64,000 bases of DNA. Source: Magnetospirillum sp. 15-1 (GTDB lineage: Bacteria; Pseudomonadota; Alphaproteobacteria; Rhodospirillales; Magnetospirillaceae). Under the pieces are notes generated by a model. It was given only the letters and a program-made list of their open reading frames with translations, was not told the DNA's origin and ran no database searches. This document shows, one piece after another, positions 62,038 through 64,000 of this stretch (within the stretch, counting starts at the first letter, position 1; each line of letters begins with the position of its first letter). The stretch covers positions 417,748 to 481,747 of the forward strand of contig NZ_FXXN01000027.1 in assembly GCF_900184795.1 (NCBI RefSeq), given 5' to 3'. The position numbers and the translations under genes were made by a program.

Positions 62038-63912
62038 TCAGCCGTTCCCGGACGCTTCGTCGTCCAGGCTTGTGGCCGTCTGCTGCTGCTTCTTCACCGC
62101 CTCGAAACGGCTCCACGACGCGGCCGTGGGGCCCTGGGCGAGTTCGGCGTTGGCTTCGCTCACGTCAGCCAGCAGGTCCTTCCTGGTATAAAGATTGTAG
62201 ACGTGTTCCCAGTGGGTCCGGGCTTCCTCGGTGGAAAGGTCACCGCGCAGGGCGCGCACCCGCCTTTCGTTGGCATCGAGCAGGAAGTCCAGAATCTCGG
62301 AATATCCGTCTGTCCTCAAATGGGTGACGAGACCGTCCGCGTCAAGGTCGCGGGCAGCCCCGAGGTGCTTTAGAATCCCACGTCGAAGATTGTCAAGGGT
62401 CTTGTCCGCGAAAGTGGTCTCGCCGAGCCTCTCGCCGATGGAATCCATCAGGCGGGGATGGTCGAGAATCAGGGCCAGCATCATCCATTCCTGGGCGCCG
62501 GAATTGGGGCGCGGCGGGCGCGGGCGGCCGACGCCGGGCAGCAATCCGTCGGGACCTTTCAGCGGTGCCTGGGGATCGGGGCGGAAGCGGCCGAAGCCCT
62601 TGCCGCCCATGCGGGCGCCGCCGGCATTGTTCCACGGGCGGGGCGGCGAGCGGAACGAGTCCTTGGCCTTCTGGCGGAAGGTGGCGAGGTACTGATAGCG
62701 CACCGCCTCGTCGGCGATGGAATAGGCCTTCTCGGCCAGTTCCTTTTCCAGCAGCGCGCGGCGCTCCGGCGTGTCCAGCGGCCGGTCCTCGGTGGCGATG
62801 CGCCAGGCCACCTCGACCATGGGCTGGGCGGCGTCCAGCACGGCGGCCATGGCGGCCGGCCCCTTGGCCTTGATCAGCGAATCCGGGTCCTCGGGCGGCG
62901 GCAGGGTGGCGAAGCGCAGCGAGTGGCCGGGCTTGAGGATGGGAAAGGCGCGCTCCAGGGCGCGCTCCATGGCCCGCTGGCCGGCTTTGTCGCCATCCAG
63001 GCACAGGATGGGCTCGGGGGCGAGGCGCCACAGCTCCTCGATCTGCTGCTCGGTCACCGCCGTGCCCAGCGGCGCCACCGCATGGGCGAAGCCCGCCTGG
63101 TGCAGGGCGATGACGTCCATGTAGCCCTCGACCACCACCACCCGGTTCAACGCGCGCGCCTGCTCGCGGGCATGGGCGAGGCCGTAGAGGGTCTGGCCCT
63201 TGTGGAACAGCGGCGTGTCGGGCGAGTTGAGGTATTTGGGCTGGCCGTCGCCCAGGGTTCGGGCGCCGAAGCCGATCACCCGGCCGCGCCGGTCGGTGAT
63301 GGGGAACATCACCCGGCCGCGGAAATAGTCGAACGAGCCGCCGCCGTTATCGGGCTTCTTCAACAGCCCGGCCTCGGCCAGCAGGCTTTCCGGGCATTCC
63401 TTGCTCATCAGCGCGGATTTGAGCGCCTCGCGGGACTCGGGGGCGAAGCCTAAGCGGAAGCGGGCGATGGTGTCGTCGGTGAGGCCGCGGTTCTTGAGAT
63501 AGGCGAGACCTTCCCGTCCGGCCGGTCCGCGCAGGTGCTTCTCGAAGAATTGGGCGGCGGATTCCAGGGCGTCGTGCAGGGAGGCGCGGCGCTGCTCGCG
63601 CACCCGCTCCTCGGGGGTGGCCTTGGGGACCTCGATCCCGGCCTCGGCGGCCAGCTTTTCCACCGCCTCGGTGAAGCTCAAGTGCCCGGCCCGCATCTCG
63701 AAGCCGATGGCGTCGCCATGGGCGCCGCAGCCGAAGCAGTGGAAAAAGCCCTTGTCCTCGTTGACGGTGAAGGACGGGGTCTTTTCGTTGTGGAAGGGGC
63801 ACAGGCCCTGGTGCTCGCGCCCCTTGCGGATCAGCTTGACCCGGCGGGCCACCACCGAGGTGACCGGGATTCGGGCGCGCAGTTCGTCGAGGAATTGGGG
63901 GGGGAAGGCCAT
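62038..63912 (-). CDS. dnaG: DNA primase
   Basis: Makes RNA primers at the replication fork. 624 residues: N-terminal CHC2 zinc finger (Cys38, His41, Cys59, Cys62 in GLCPFHNEKTPSF and FFHCFGCG), Toprim core (VVVVEGYMDVIALHQAGF; LCLDGDKAGQRAM), and a C-terminal helicase-binding region. Length is normal. Leftward, 80 bases before rpoD. Confidence 0.97.
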   Translation of the reverse strand: MAFPPQFLDELRARIPVTSVVARRVKLIRKGREHQGLCPFHNEKTPSFTVNEDKGFFHCFGCGAHGDAIGFEMRAGHLSFTEAVEKLAAEAGIEVPKATPEERVREQRRASLHDALESAAQFFEKHLRGPAGREGLAYLKNRGLTDDTIARFRLGFAPESREALKSALMSKECPESLLAEAGLLKKPDNGGGSFDYFRGRVMFPITDRRGRVIGFGARTLGDGQPKYLNSPDTPLFHKGQTLYGLAHAREQARALNRVVVVEGYMDVIALHQAGFAHAVAPLGTAVTEQQIEELWRLAPEPILCLDGDKAGQRAMERALERAFPILKPGHSLRFATLPPPEDPDSLIKAKGPAAMAAVLDAAQPMVEVAWRIATEDRPLDTPERRALLEKELAEKAYSIADEAVRYQYLATFRQKAKDSFRSPPRPWNNAGGARMGGKGFGRFRPDPQAPLKGPDGLLPGVGRPRPPRPNSGAQEWMMLALILDHPRLMDSIGERLGETTFADKTLDNLRRGILKHLGAARDLDADGLVTHLRTDGYSEILDFLLDANERRVRALRGDLSTEEARTHWEHVYNLYTRKDLLADVSEANAELAQGPTAASWSRFEAVKKQQQTATSLDDEASGNG

Positions 63913-63980
63913 GGAGGCTTAAGGTCCCGGGTCTAAAGGCGGTGGCTGGCCCCAACCATATGGGGCCGGGCCGGGGGGAA

Positions 63981-64000
63981 TCAGCCCCCCAGTTCCTTCT
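63981..64000 (-). CDS. 3' end of an unidentified gene upstream of dnaG (possibly GatB/YqeY)
   Basis: The last minus-strand codons read KELGG then TGA at 63983-63981. In alphaproteobacteria a GatB/YqeY-domain protein often precedes dnaG, and such a C-terminus would fit, but only five full codons are visible. Between here and dnaG a hairpin GGCCCCA/TGGGGCC lies at about 63951-63970. Confidence 0.25.

Overview
The window is about 64 kb of GC-rich chromosome from a motile alphaproteobacterium. Gene content and protein similarity point to Magnetospirillum (Rhodospirillales): a flagellin followed by a Maf-type glycosyltransferase, cckA directly behind flhB, FlaF-type flagellin regulators, an intact liu (leucine) cluster and monomeric isocitrate dehydrogenase. 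The genus is inferred; no magnetosome gene, rRNA, phage, insertion sequence or CRISPR array is present. Most of the window is ordinary core genome with compact operons and many ATGA or TGATG start/stop overlaps.

Layout. 1-9.0 kb: envelope and tRNA-modification genes (MidA-like end, lgt, hldD; pip; queA-tgt-NnrU-like; IalB-like; OmpA-like porin; pssA-psd). 9.2-14.5 kb: an unknown protein, a LysM protein, and two unrelated NADP isocitrate dehydrogenases in tandem. 14.7-20.2 kb: flagellar export and rod genes in two divergent operons (flhB-like/unknown/fliO/fliP leftward; flgB-flgC-fliE-fliQ-fliR-flhB rightward) around CtrA-like boxes, followed by cckA, whose product controls CtrA in relatives. 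22.6-24.1 kb: recA with two LexA-type boxes, then a highly structured candidate small RNA. 24.1-30.9 kb: LysR, trxB, peroxiredoxin, Lrp, several small unknown genes and a hemerythrin-like protein.

30.9-37.9 kb: complete leucine/isovalerate degradation cluster (isovaleryl-CoA dehydrogenase, both methylcrotonyl-CoA carboxylase subunits, enoyl-CoA hydratase, HMG-CoA lyase), read leftward from a promoter with an operator-like palindrome. Its intergenic gaps carry palindromic repeats. 37.9-44.5 kb: AEC transporter, cyclic-nucleotide-binding protein, patatin, dprA, topA.

44.5-56.2 kb: a flagellin locus. Flagellin is preceded by a sigma54-like promoter and a CtrA-like box and followed by Maf, a TPR/OGT-like glycosyltransferase, another GT-B-like protein, two FlaF-family proteins, a coiled-coil protein, one more GT-like protein and a TPR-methyltransferase. 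This looks like a flagellin assembly and glycosylation island and is the most interesting accessory region. 56.2-64 kb: tRNA-His, an aminotransferase, glnB-glnA behind a sigma54 promoter, tRNA-Ile2(CAT), and dnaG-rpoD (leftward).

Long open frames opposite the real genes are common here because of the very high third-position GC; they were left out.
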